Assembly: GCA_964030475.1 (NCBI GenBank)
Contig: CAXIPT010000007.1
Span: forward strand, 4,998,715 to 5,062,714
Reading direction: 5' to 3'
Origin: Tethya wilhelma
Lineage: Eukaryota; Porifera; Demospongiae; Tethyida; Tethyidae
Length of the DNA: 64,000 bases
Shown: positions 56,101-60,496 of the stretch, piece after piece
How positions within the stretch are numbered: the first letter of the stretch is position 1
How the letters are laid out: each line of letters opens with the position of its first letter
The notes under the pieces: model-generated
Database searches by the model: none
What the model was told of the DNA's origin: nothing
What the model saw: only the letters and a program-made list of their open reading frames with translations
Translations under genes and position numbers: made by a program

Positions 56101-57262
56101 AGACCGGGTCTCTCTCTTACGTGGACTGGAAAACACAAACAAACTAATAAACAAACAAACAAACAAAGATATTTCATGGGACACTACCATCCATTGTACA
56201 CGTACATACATACAATTCTTGCATATGTACATGTACAGTACATTTGTTACAACTTATGTAGCAAATGAGATCGTAGTTACAATTACAAGTACATACAGAA
56301 AGTGATGTCTGTTTCTATTGCTTACCTGCGACGTCTTTCTTTAGAAGTCTCCTTTCCTTTCTTCTTTTCTATCTCCACTGAAGGGGTTTCCCCCTCCTCT
56401 TCCTTCTCAGCAACGACAGCCGTCAGCTCATCAGTCTCCATCTTTTCTTCCTCCTCTTTTGCCTCTGGCGGAGGTGTCAACAGGCCACTCTTGCTGGGAC
56501 CCTCTTCACCCTCGTTGGTTGGTTCCTTGAGGAGCTCAGGGGGTAAGGAAGCTAGGAGCTGGTCCAGAGGCATCTCACCTTCTTCTTGTAGCTGCTTCAA
56601 CTCAGCAGAGTAGTCGGGATTAGTCTGAGAGAGAATGGGAAAATATCACAATACAGCTTTCAAAATGCATACACATACACAATTTTCATTTAAAAAAATC
56701 ATAACGAATTTGTTACAAGTAGTAAAATAATTCTCCACAAGATTTTCTTTCATTATAATGTATTGTGTCTACCACATGATATCTGATAAAATAACTGAGC
56801 AAAATAAAGATTTCAAGTGTAACTGGTACCTCATGTTTTTCTTCGACATCTATAGTAGCTTCATCATCACTGACATCCTCAGGAGTGAGAAACCCCTCGG
56901 AATCTACAGTCAGAGAAGATAAATGAAAGTCAACACAGCTTCCAGTAAAAAAAACAAGAAAAAAAAAAAGAAGAAAAAAAAAAAAAGGAGAATATAGTAC
57001 AAGGCTCCGAATGTCTCCATTTCTATTCTTTTTTTTTGAAGTTAATATCAATATTTTGATAGAGCCAGAGCTACATACATTCATACACGTACCATCATCA
57101 TCACGTGAGGCTACACTCTGTAGAGAAGGTTCACTGGGAGTGGCACTGTTGGTGGCGGTGTTGAGACCCTTGACCAGCCAGTTGGAGTACTTGGCTGTTT
57201 GGTCCACGATGAACTCTAGGTGCATGTCCATGGCTTTCTTACGCTTCTCTTCAAGGAGGAGC
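28730..57262 (-). CDS. Domino-type SWR1/INO80-family ATPase (SRCAP/p400-like), 5' end lost in gap
   Basis: About 41 exons were chained by hand; every junction keeps phase. The product carries an HSA domain, a split Snf2 ATPase, a SANT/Myb domain and a Gln-rich tail. Proteins of this family drive H2A/H2A.Z exchange in SWR1/TIP60-type nuclear complexes. Order from the 5' end: HSA exon 57093-57262; acidic exons to 54968; ATPase exons 54502-54715 to 48511-48625; linker 37554-37742, 37137-37259 and 36806-36949; then either the alternative last exon (35267-36628) or the long tail down to 28730. The front half resembles SRCAP and the tail resembles p400, as in fly Domino. The N at 57263 hides the 5' exons. 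A 7.9-kb intron holds four genes on the opposite strand. Details of each block are in separate entries. Confidence 0.85.
29764..31305 (-). CDS. Domino-like gene: Ser/Thr/Gln-rich tail exons
   Basis: Exons 31236-31305 ([20 protein letters not shown]), 31073-31141, 30968-31007, 30668-30819, 30000-30140 and 29764-29812 chain in phase. The first resembles the p400 segment after SANT in which an Ile-Gln-rich helix precedes RAERIA. Introns contain GA (30839-30898) and GT (about 30198-30228) microsatellites. A MITE copy sits at about 29870-29964. Confidence 0.7.
29870..29964. mobile_element. MITE copy of the TAGCC...GGCTAG family in a Domino intron
   Basis: Ends are TAGCCTTGTGCCTAGGC and GCCTGGGAACGAGGCTAG, roughly inverted. 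Flanks TTCCCCAC and TCCCCCAC match at 7 of 8 bases, consistent with an 8-bp target-site duplication. Confidence 0.6.
31423..34403 (-). CDS. Domino-like gene: long-isoform linker and SANT exons
   Basis: Exons: 34368-34403, 34163-34290 ([20 protein letters not shown]), 34051-34100, 33830-33872, 33610-33751, 33389-33433 ([15 protein letters not shown]), 33021-33146 ([16 protein letters not shown], then SRIRRSALQ), 31892-31945 ([14 protein letters not shown]), 31562-31698 and 31423-31473. The 'WLPPTPP..D' block and the SANT/Myb pattern (W..EDW.LL ... PNW..V.D...S.SRI.RS..QCR....NV.IPRE) match p400 and Domino-A. The SANT domain binds histone tails or the HAT complex in that family. The segment 32298-32987 repeats 32989-33678 and is treated as an assembly duplicate, so its second copies of three exons are not counted. 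Confidence 0.8.
32079..32297. repeat. Polypurine (GAAAAA)n tract
   Basis: About 220 bp of A-rich GAAAAA/GGAAAAA units in a Domino intron. Long frames read through it on both strands are artefacts of composition. It lies immediately left of the duplicated 690-bp block. Confidence 0.85.
32298..32987. repeat. 690-bp duplicate of 32989-33678, probable haplotype/assembly duplication
   Basis: Identical to 32989-33678 at an offset of 691 bp, except for at least one base (acgcacatg at about 32799 against acacacatg). It ends at the N at 32988. Because it repeats exons and introns of one gene verbatim next to a gap, two haplotypes placed in tandem is the simplest reading. Confidence 0.85.
33950..34022 (+). 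repeat. tRNA-derived SINE-like element, family 2
   Basis: Contains TAGCCCAGTGG (A-box-like) and AGTTCGAATCCC (B-box-like) 40 bp apart, as in tRNA-headed SINEs. A related minus-strand copy is at about 58098-58185. Confidence 0.5.
35267..36628 (-). CDS. Domino-like gene: alternative Ser-rich last exon (short isoform)
   Basis: The frame enters at CTCACAG|GAGAACATA (36628) and stays open for 453 codons to a stop at 35267. Residues 1-46 ([15 protein letters not shown] ... [17 protein letters not shown]) are shared. After AAG|GTGATC at 36491 the exon can be spliced to [12 protein letters not shown] (34403) to make the p400-like long form. If read on, it gives a Ser/Pro-rich tail with four tandem 'KPVSSPP(G/S)(G/E)VS' repeats. 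Fly domino makes A and B forms with different C-termini in a comparable place. The two-isoform reading is inference; the open frame and splice sites are seen. Confidence 0.65.
   Translation of the reverse strand, partial: ENIELAKKDWELSHLQSLREEEERMAEEEDPDDVLLTYDRPEMANKVILRRRSSTGMWEVCSPAPGGPSSSKENVELSQLETASPGPSFHEASGSDRLDGSGSRQVESCSSDNVSDGRKGRRRSGSHKRHSARLAEKLSSPSDGDETSLGAEGEVSKLGSSLTLSSPSEHQTKAVGSTSDSDTGLPVSSTPIKPVSSPPGGVSKPVSSPPGGVSKPVSSPPSEVSKPVCSPPVGVSKPVSSIAHAINISKLIKLEPRVSIALTSVSGYFNSSGKDHHLKTNSSSNTAPSPISDGPITSKSEGTIVKHLVSVKGPKSTAVIVVPKKVSLFSSEPKATCASSKTTLNSVESNSISQAPSKEQLKDSPSLEAKQHTSSSKVHKMSQSSSDLSLPSSSSLHDNHIQSSSSVAKSQSEDCISSRTRHRTLSQSPITSVGDKSTANHKYPTRLKLTGHT
36806..37742 (-). CDS. 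Domino-like gene: post-helicase linker exons
   Basis: Exons 37554-37742 ([15 protein letters not shown]...), 37137-37259 ([20 protein letters not shown]) and 36806-36949 ([18 protein letters not shown]), all phase 0. They match the SRCAP/Domino region after the helicase C domain (KAEQVAEL.EF and ERYAMKFLE). The coil-like, acidic segments are expected to contact complex subunits. Confidence 0.8.
38046..38052 (+). promoter_or_regulatory. TATA box of nested gene 1
   Basis: TATAAAA, 65 bp before the ATG at 38111. The other nested genes have one at a similar distance. Confidence 0.55.
38111..39106 (+). CDS. Secreted cysteine-rich protein, nested gene 1
   Basis: 331 residues, intronless. A signal peptide ([14 protein letters not shown]) leads to a fibrinogen-like opening ([19 protein letters not shown] ... 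WMRIADVNM) and a Cys-rich body with conserved words: [59 protein letters not shown] and ELYVM. I know this layout from many uncharacterised secreted proteins of sponges and cnidarians; no function is established to my knowledge. A lectin-like or extracellular recognition role is a guess from the fibrinogen-like start. It lies in an intron of the Domino-like gene, on the other strand, first of four paralogues. Confidence 0.88.
   Translation: MMVLAIPTILYCLLLLHSASSASTELSGDSSIRRDLCLIDSLLDEIKKIVNNSCSEIKLLGELPFYPAASCQQIAKLRPTDSPSGYYWIQDKTGPCRVYCHINCTDTFGEEGVWMRIADVNMAGTSSTCPPGLELVTSPKRLCRKRVNSGCSSATFATHNVPFTKVCGRVIGIQFSNVNAFLPYYRAQTRTIDNLYVDGVSITYSRNPRQHIWTFAAGHDEIPGNNIEGCPCSNSKAYVAFTGVIPEFIGNDYYCETASRTSARSRYYLEDPLWDGKGCGRFSTCCDGERKPWFCKDLGEPVTSDIEVRVCASDTRNDEDVLLEAIELYVM
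39400..39552. mobile_element. 153-bp fold-back MITE with 9-bp target duplication
   Basis: Starts CAGAGGAGGTACGACGCGAG and ends in the inverted match ...CGTACCTCCTCTG; the arms are about 42 bp with few mismatches. Flanks ATGTGGTAC (39391-39399 and 39553-39561) are an exact 9-bp duplication, the size typical of Mutator-like elements. It has no coding capacity. Confidence 0.85.
39880..39887 (+). promoter_or_regulatory. TATA box of nested gene 2
   Basis: TATAAAAA, 80 bp before the ATG. The preceding 'gacaaacaac.ttacga' block is shared with genes 3 and 4. Confidence 0.6.
39960..40949 (+). CDS. Secreted cysteine-rich protein, nested gene 2
   Basis: 329 residues, intronless. Signal peptide [19 protein letters not shown]. 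Aligns along its whole length with nested genes 1, 3 and 4, including the mature start ([16 protein letters not shown]), [29 protein letters not shown] and the terminal [12 protein letters not shown]. Compared with gene 1 it has the extra Cys of [12 protein letters not shown], also in genes 3 and 4, while gene 1 has GPCRVYC instead; a disulfide may have moved. It is extracellular by its signal peptide; the molecular function is unknown. Confidence 0.88.
   Translation: MYLISATICCLLLHSASSAPTEQPGDSSVRRDLCLSDSLLDEITKIVDNSSPGIKHLGEIPAYAAASCQQIAQLRDLDCKESGYYWIQDKTGPVRVYCHINCTDTFGEEGVWMRVADVNMAGTSSTCPSGLELVTSPKRLCRKRVNTGCSSATFATHNVPFTKVCGRVIGIQYHTIDAFYPYYRAQTRTIDDLYVEGVSITHSRNPRKHIWTFATAQDEVPSHNIASCPCTNSKSHVAYTGLIPEFIGDDYYCETGSRISTQSRHYLEDPLWDGKGCGRFSTCCDGERKPWFCKDLGGPITSDVEVRLCADEGRNDEDVLIEVIEIYVM
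41128..41975. mobile_element. 848-bp non-autonomous DNA transposon (hAT-like), 75-bp inverted repeats
   Basis: Left arm 41128-41202 (ctagccttgttcccaagc ... tctaatctcacgtgag) and right arm 41901-41975 are inverted copies differing at about nine sites. TATGTTCC precedes TAGCC on the left (41121-41128) and follows GGCTAG on the right (41976-41983), giving an exact 8-bp target duplication (7 bp if the shared C is counted inside the element). An 8-bp duplication is typical of hAT elements. The interior has no open frame. The ends match shorter copies elsewhere in the window. Confidence 0.85.
42486..42491 (+). promoter_or_regulatory. TATA box of nested gene 3
   Basis: TATAAA, 84 bp before the chosen ATG, after the shared 'gacaaacaac.taacga' block. 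Confidence 0.55.
42570..43559 (+). CDS. Secreted cysteine-rich protein, nested gene 3
   Basis: 329 residues from [19 protein letters not shown], the ATG aligned with those of genes 2 and 4. An in-frame ATG at 42528 would add 14 residues before the signal peptide and is judged not to be the start. All family motifs and cysteines are present, and the protein ends [12 protein letters not shown]. It is closest to genes 2 and 4. The same extracellular, unassigned role is inferred. Confidence 0.87.
   Translation: MHAIATIICCLLLHSTSSAPTEPPGDSSVRRDLCLSDSLLDEITKIVDNSSPGIKHLGDIPAYAAASCQQIAQLRDLDCKGSGYYWIQDKTGPVRVYCHINCTDTFGEEGVWMRIADVNMAGTSSTCPSGLELVTSPKRLCRKRVNGGCSSATFATLNVPFTKVCGRVIGIQYSAIDAFISYYNAQTRTIDDQYVDGVSITHSRNPRQHIWTFANAQDEVPSHNIYSCPCANSKSHVAYTGLIPEFIGDDYYCETGSRTARQPRYYLEDPLWDGKGCGRFSTCCDGERKPWFCKDLGEPVTSDIEVRVCADEARNDEDVLLEVIELYIK
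43560..44499. other. Spacer between nested genes 3 and 4
   Basis: AT-rich. From about 44200 it holds the promoter block homologous to that of gene 2 ('cattggcaac.aac', 'acaa.tggggtgta', 'ttaccagaaaggggtgagcc'). Short frames are not supported as genes. Confidence 0.5.
44423..44430 (+). promoter_or_regulatory. TATA box of nested gene 4
   Basis: TATAAAAA, 77 bp before the ATG at 44500. Confidence 0.6.
44500..45591 (+). CDS. Secreted cysteine-rich protein, nested gene 4, chimeric C-terminus
   Basis: 363 residues from [19 protein letters not shown]. It matches its paralogues through [10 protein letters not shown]. After NEDEDA it departs from the family and runs about 45 residues ([14 protein letters not shown] ... 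[10 protein letters not shown]) to a stop. The last part, from 45507, is sequence that is repeated at 48382 in a Domino intron. The family's final strand (DVLLEV.ELYV) is therefore lost and replaced by antisense intron DNA. It may be a damaged gene or a new C-terminus; splicing to an unseen exon is also possible. Confidence 0.75.
   Translation: MYAISVIFCCLLLHSASSAPTEPVDSSLQNNLCPSDSFLDELKKIISNFSPGIKHLGEIPAYAAASCQQIAQLKDLDCKESGYYWIQDKTGPVRVYCHINCTDTFGEEGVWMRIADVNMAGTSSTCPSSLETVTSPKRLCRRRVNSGCSSATFATHNVPFTKVCGRVIGIQYQHIDAFGPYYNTQTRTIDDQYVDGVSITHSRNPRQHIWTFAAAIDEYPGHNVYSCPCANSKSHVAYTGLIPEFIGNDYYCETGSRTANRNRYYLEDPLWDGKGCGRFSTCCDGERKPWFCKDLGEPVTSDVEVRLCADEPRTNEDEDAKFCVYNISKIVIHLIKAPCTHLPLFIFTKPVRRLNKTKLNSAQ
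45507..46235. repeat. Segmental duplicate of 48382-49000, with a Domino exon
   Basis: From 'agcaccatgcacacactt' onward this follows 48382-49000 with small indels and substitutions. It includes the exon at 45635-45749 and its flanking introns. The two copies lie 2875 bp apart. Confidence 0.8.
45635..45749 (-). CDS. Domino-like gene: duplicated helicase exon, copy A
   Basis: 115 bp encoding [18 protein letters not shown] ... [12 protein letters not shown], the end of the helicase C domain. It differs from copy B (48511-48625) at three bases, all synonymous. Acceptor TGTCAG and the unusual GC donor (CAG|GCAAGT) are both kept. Joining both copies in one mRNA would break the frame (115 is not a multiple of 3), so they could only be used as alternatives. 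Confidence 0.65.
46250..46682. repeat. TCGATGTCAA minisatellite
   Basis: About 430 bp of irregular tandem units built on 'ttttaatcgatgtcaaa' and 'acctatcgatgttgaa', about 16-18 bp each, alternating in pairs of about 33 bp. ATCGAT occurs in nearly every unit. It lies between the two copies of the duplicated Domino exon. Confidence 0.85.
46683..48381. other. Domino intron DNA with MITE-like elements
   Basis: Holds a 'ggcctgggacgaggctat' repeat copy (about 47255-47322) and a candidate inverted-repeat element (47615-48290). Short frames such as those at 46973-47421 have no support. Confidence 0.45.
47615..48290. mobile_element. Candidate MITE with imperfect inverted ends
   Basis: Left end CCTGGGTG...GGAAATCCACAGT (about 47618-47651) is inverted at ACTGTGGATTTCC...CACCCGGG (about 48255-48287). 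Flanks are AT-rich and no exact target duplication could be fixed. Confidence 0.4.
48382..49000. repeat. Segmental duplicate of 45507-46235
   Basis: Partner of the block at 45507, probably the original location because the helicase exon order continues directly from 49681-49992 to this copy. Confidence 0.75.
48511..54715 (-). CDS. Domino-like gene: Snf2 ATPase exons
   Basis: Exons: 54502-54715 ([21 protein letters not shown]), 53958-54145 ([25 protein letters not shown]), 53591-53701 (KYLILDE), 53187-53438 ([24 protein letters not shown]), 52646-52782 ([20 protein letters not shown]), 52504-52570, 52292-52411 ([12 protein letters not shown]), 51872-52060, 51379-51548, 50865-51023, 50293-50495, 50095-50149, 49681-49992 ([51 protein letters not shown]) and 48511-48625. 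Walker A (DEMGLGKT) and the DEAQ box are each split by an intron. The long insertion between the two lobes marks the INO80/SWR1 group. Helicase motif VI is intact, so an active ATPase is expected. Confidence 0.88.
51041..51124. repeat. GT microsatellite next to gap
   Basis: An 84-bp (GT)n tract following the N at 51040, in a Domino intron. Confidence 0.95.
52786..52840. repeat. AG microsatellite
   Basis: (AG)n tract in the intron just upstream of exon 52646-52782. On the coding strand it supplies the pyrimidine tract of the acceptor. A CA tract follows at about 53071-53109. Confidence 0.9.
54296..54398 (-). repeat. tRNA-derived SINE-like element, family 1, second copy
   Basis: On the minus strand, GGCGGCCTAGTGGCTTGTTC, then GTGGTTCGAGTCCTTCC (B-box-like) and a T-rich tail. 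It matches the layout of 10700-10808. Confidence 0.55.
54968..57262 (-). CDS. Domino-like gene: HSA and acidic exons, at 5' gap
   Basis: Exons: 57093-57262 ([20 protein letters not shown]), 56830-56903 ([17 protein letters not shown]), 56326-56624 ([20 protein letters not shown]), 55845-56125, 55544-55654 ([13 protein letters not shown]) and 54968-55110 (poly-Glu). The HSA motif [11 protein letters not shown], the 'DDE.TI.VEE' box and the two 'EGE(M/L)PL(D/E)(Q/E)LL' motifs are SRCAP/Swr1/Domino signatures. HSA binds actin and actin-related proteins in these complexes. The 'GELPL.ELL' motifs contact H2A.Z-H2B in Swr1. The N at 57263 interrupts the first exon. Confidence 0.85.
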
Positions 57263-57263
57263 N

Positions 57264-57294
<31 letters not shown>
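57264..57294. repeat. CA microsatellite at contig gap
   Basis: (AC)n immediately after the N at 57263, between the Domino-like gene and the armadillo gene. Confidence 0.9.
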
Positions 57295-57297
<3 letters not shown>

Positions 57298-57334
57298 AAG
57301 TGATCCTGTTCATTCAATGTTGCTTCCTCTGTAG

Positions 57335-59526
57335 ATGCCAACTGCGTTGAGTTGGTCTCCAAAGGAGTGGTTCCTCTTCTCATATCCCTAGTGAGAACTG
57401 AGGAGACAAAGGAAGTAAGTGACTGTGTGTGTATGTGAGAGAGAGAGAGAGAGAGAAAAGAGAGAGTAGGTCATCTTTGTGTTAAACCTGTGTATTGATT
57501 TTCCTGTATAATTATAGTTGCTTGGAAAGGTTCACCATTCCAGCCTCAGTGCGTTAAGAAACCTCTCCATACCAGGTGAAGTTCACACACACACACATAC
57601 AATATAGACAATCACACACATCCCGAAGTAGCCTCGCTCCCAGGAAGGTAGGTGGGGAGCCTGGGAACGAGGCTACATCCTGAGCTGGTGTTATAAACAG
57701 GCCTCTTCCTGTATTCACGCTTGTGTGTGTCTTTATTCTTCAGCTTCCCATAAGGCATCCTTCCTTAAGAACGGGGTCGTCGATGTTGCCATGGAAACAA
57801 TGAACCAGTCCACACAAGTACACGTCCAGTTTAAAGCCATGTCTATACTACGACTTCTAACAGAGAAACAAGGTTCAAAGTGCAAGCATGCATTATCTCG
57901 TGATCCATATACTCAGTATTTTATGCATAAATTTCAAACGGCCTTTTTTTTTACAAACAATGCCTAACCTAAAGGAACTCTCTCAATTCCTGTTCAGCTG
58001 ATCAGGCAAGTATCTACAGTAAAATTGCAAAAAGCTGAGCCACTCAGGTGCCTAGCCTCTAACTAAGAGTGTACATGGAATATCAAAGGGGAAAATCTCA
58101 AAGGAAAAAAAATCTTGAGATTTAGCTGGGATTCTAACCCAAGTCTTTCAAATTCTAGTCAAATGCTCTTATAACCACATGATCAACATTCATTAATTCA
58201 TAATCTGTTTTGTTTTTATTTTATTGCAGCTCCAACTTGTTCTCATATTGTATCCACTGACGGTAGTGTCAGTAGGATATGTGAACTGTGTGCCACTGTT
58301 GGGCCAGTCCACATACAACAAGAGGGAAGTAGATTGTGTGCTTCACTTGTCAAGAACTGTAATGATACAGGTAAGATAATATATAGCCTCAAATTTTCAA
58401 CATACTGGTGTTCTAGCTTCTTCCCCATGCCCCCCCCTTCTCAAGGAGGGGGGGGGGGGGTTAATGGGAACACTGCACTCTTGGCCTGTACGATTATTGT
58501 AATAATATTATGTGCACTTTTTTTTGTAGATGTGATAGTAAAGGTTGCGTCTGAAGGTGCTGTCAAGTGGATTGCTACTCTCCTGGGGTCAGAGCATGTC
58601 GTCATGGTGAACGAAGGATTGATTGCACTCATTCTCTTAGTGACTACCCAAAATGGTATCATCCTTATACTTCAACTAGCCTCATTCCCAGGCTCTCCCC
58701 TTTGGCCTATAATTCACTACATAGCTCACAGAAGGAAGGGGAGAGCCTGCATGTGTAAATGTAAAGTCGAAGGGAAGAGCCTGGGTACGACTCCGTACGA
58801 GGCTACTTCTTTTCTATCCTCGTACCCACGCTCTCCCCTCTGACCTTACACTTCTCCTCAGGATGACTAAGTCTTATTGGTCATGCAGCTAGAGTCCATG
58901 CATGGTGCTATGGAAAACAGATCAGACTTGCATGTGGTTATATGTATGCATTCTTTCAACCACATCAAAGTAAAGACCTAGCTGCTTTAATGTTCAATTA
59001 TTTTCGTATGTACTAGATAAATTGCAATGCTTTCTCTTTTGTTCCTAGGTGATGTACTAACTGCTATGGAGGAGATTAGTGAGCCTGACATTGGCAAAAG
59101 AATAGCTCAAATCCTTTCATCAACTTCTAGTTCACCTGAGGTGCTACTCAACTGTCTAGTTTTGGTTGAAAAAATTTACTCCTCTAACTCAGGTACGATT
59201 GATCTATAGATTGAGCATAAATCTTGTAAGCTAATTTTATGTGATAATATTATGTGATAGACTATAAATGAAAGTGTTTTTATGATTACTGCTGCATGAA
59301 AGCTTACATGTACATGCATACATGCATGATATTTGCCAGCTGGAACAGCTATATAGTGTCTATCTGTCTGCAATTACTTTGAGTTTCTTTGCAACATGCA
59401 GGTTCATTAAAGTCAATGTTGGAATTGGTGAAGCCAGGTCTCAGTGGACTCTCATCTCATGGAAGTGAAGAGGTGAAATCTAAAAGTGAAGATCTTTTAA
59501 GAAAACTTGACAATCAACAGAAATAG
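57335..59526 (+). CDS. Armadillo-repeat protein resembling RAP1GDS1 (SmgGDS), 3' exons
   Basis: Six exons chain in phase: 57335-57414, 57755-57872, 58230-58370, 58530-58655, 59049-59192 and 59402-59526 (stop). The peptide (NCVELVSKGVVPLLISLVRT; HVQFKAMSILRLLTEKQ; AVKWIATLLGSEHVVMVNEG; EDLLRKLDNQQK) has armadillo helices. It resembles the C-terminal half of SmgGDS, where a 'LV..(A/L)TSEH..M.NEALVAL' repeat is followed by 'SAPE..YN...L' and a short end. SmgGDS is a cytosolic chaperone and exchange factor for prenylated small GTPases (Rap1, Rho). The 5' exons would lie in or before the gap at 57263. Assignment to this family is probable, not certain. Confidence 0.7.
57631..57675. mobile_element. 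Short MITE copy of the TAGCC family
   Basis: TAGCCTCGCTCCCAGG ... CCTGGGAACGAGGCTA, a 45-bp near-palindrome in an intron of the armadillo gene. Confidence 0.6.
58098..58185 (-). repeat. tRNA-derived SINE-like element, family 2, second copy
   Basis: On the minus strand, TCATGTGGTTATAAGAGCAT and then TTGGGTTAGAATCCCAGC, spaced like polymerase III A and B boxes. It is related to 33950-34022. Confidence 0.4.
58674..58860. mobile_element. Nested MITE copies of the TAGCC family
   Basis: TAGCCTCATTCCCAGGC, then GGGGAGAGCCTG, GAGCCTGGGTACGA, GTACGAGGCTAC and CCTCGTACCCACGC. These look like at least two overlapping copies in an intron of the armadillo gene. Confidence 0.55.
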
Positions 59527-59882
59527 ACAACTATATAATGCTGGCTAGGAAATAATTATTATATAATGTGTGTGCATTGGATGTATATACCTATGATGTC
59601 AGTAATAGTTTGAAATAAAGAATTGTGTACTTTTTACTCTACAATGTTAACACTGATCCATCAATAAATATAATATTAAAAGTCAAAATACATGCATGGC
59701 TTATTACCTAAAAATATATACAGTATATACGAAATCATAAAATATTTATGCAGCTATAATAGCTAGATTCAACTATTAATAAAAAAAGTCAAGTCTTTAT
59801 ATAATTATCTGCATGACTGTATAATTATAATTGTCATACCGTAGTACAGACATGTACATGTATGTACCCATGTAGCATGCAA
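59527..59882. other. Converging 3' ends of armadillo and kelch genes
   Basis: AATAAA at 59614-59619 lies 88 bp after the stop of the plus-strand armadillo gene and is its likely poly(A) signal. The rest is AT-rich with no gene. Confidence 0.55.
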
Positions 59883-60428
59883 TCACTTCATTTCAATATG
59901 AGTGCCAACACCACTCTCATCCGGGTGGCAAAAGTAGAAGATGACACGAATAATGTTGATGACGATGATACTGATCACCCAAACACAGAGCAGAATGATC
60001 CACACCACCCATACAGCCAATGGGGGCACAATCAAGAACACGCCCAGGGTCACTTGAGTGAATCCCAGAAGAAGGACAAAGAAACCATAGCACCTGTGAA
60101 ACCACTCCCAACAGATACGGTACTTTGATTTCGCTTTGTCTTTCTTGATGTGAGGACGGCTACGTGAGTGAGTGATTGAGAAGAAGAAAGGACAACTCAA
60201 TCAATCCACAAGCACTTGTAGCTATATTGGCAAAGCTTATTAAAGATTGAGCCTAGTTCATCACAACAGTGACTGTGCTGACTCACAATATTCCATTGAT
60301 TGGTTGGATGAGCATGAAGAACATGAGAAAGATGCCAATGATGGCATGAGGATGAGTGGGATCCTCACGAGTTGCAGCGAAGATGATAATGAAAGCAACA
60401 CAAGCAGACAGAACAGCTGTGACCTGAN

Positions 60429-60496
<68 letters not shown>

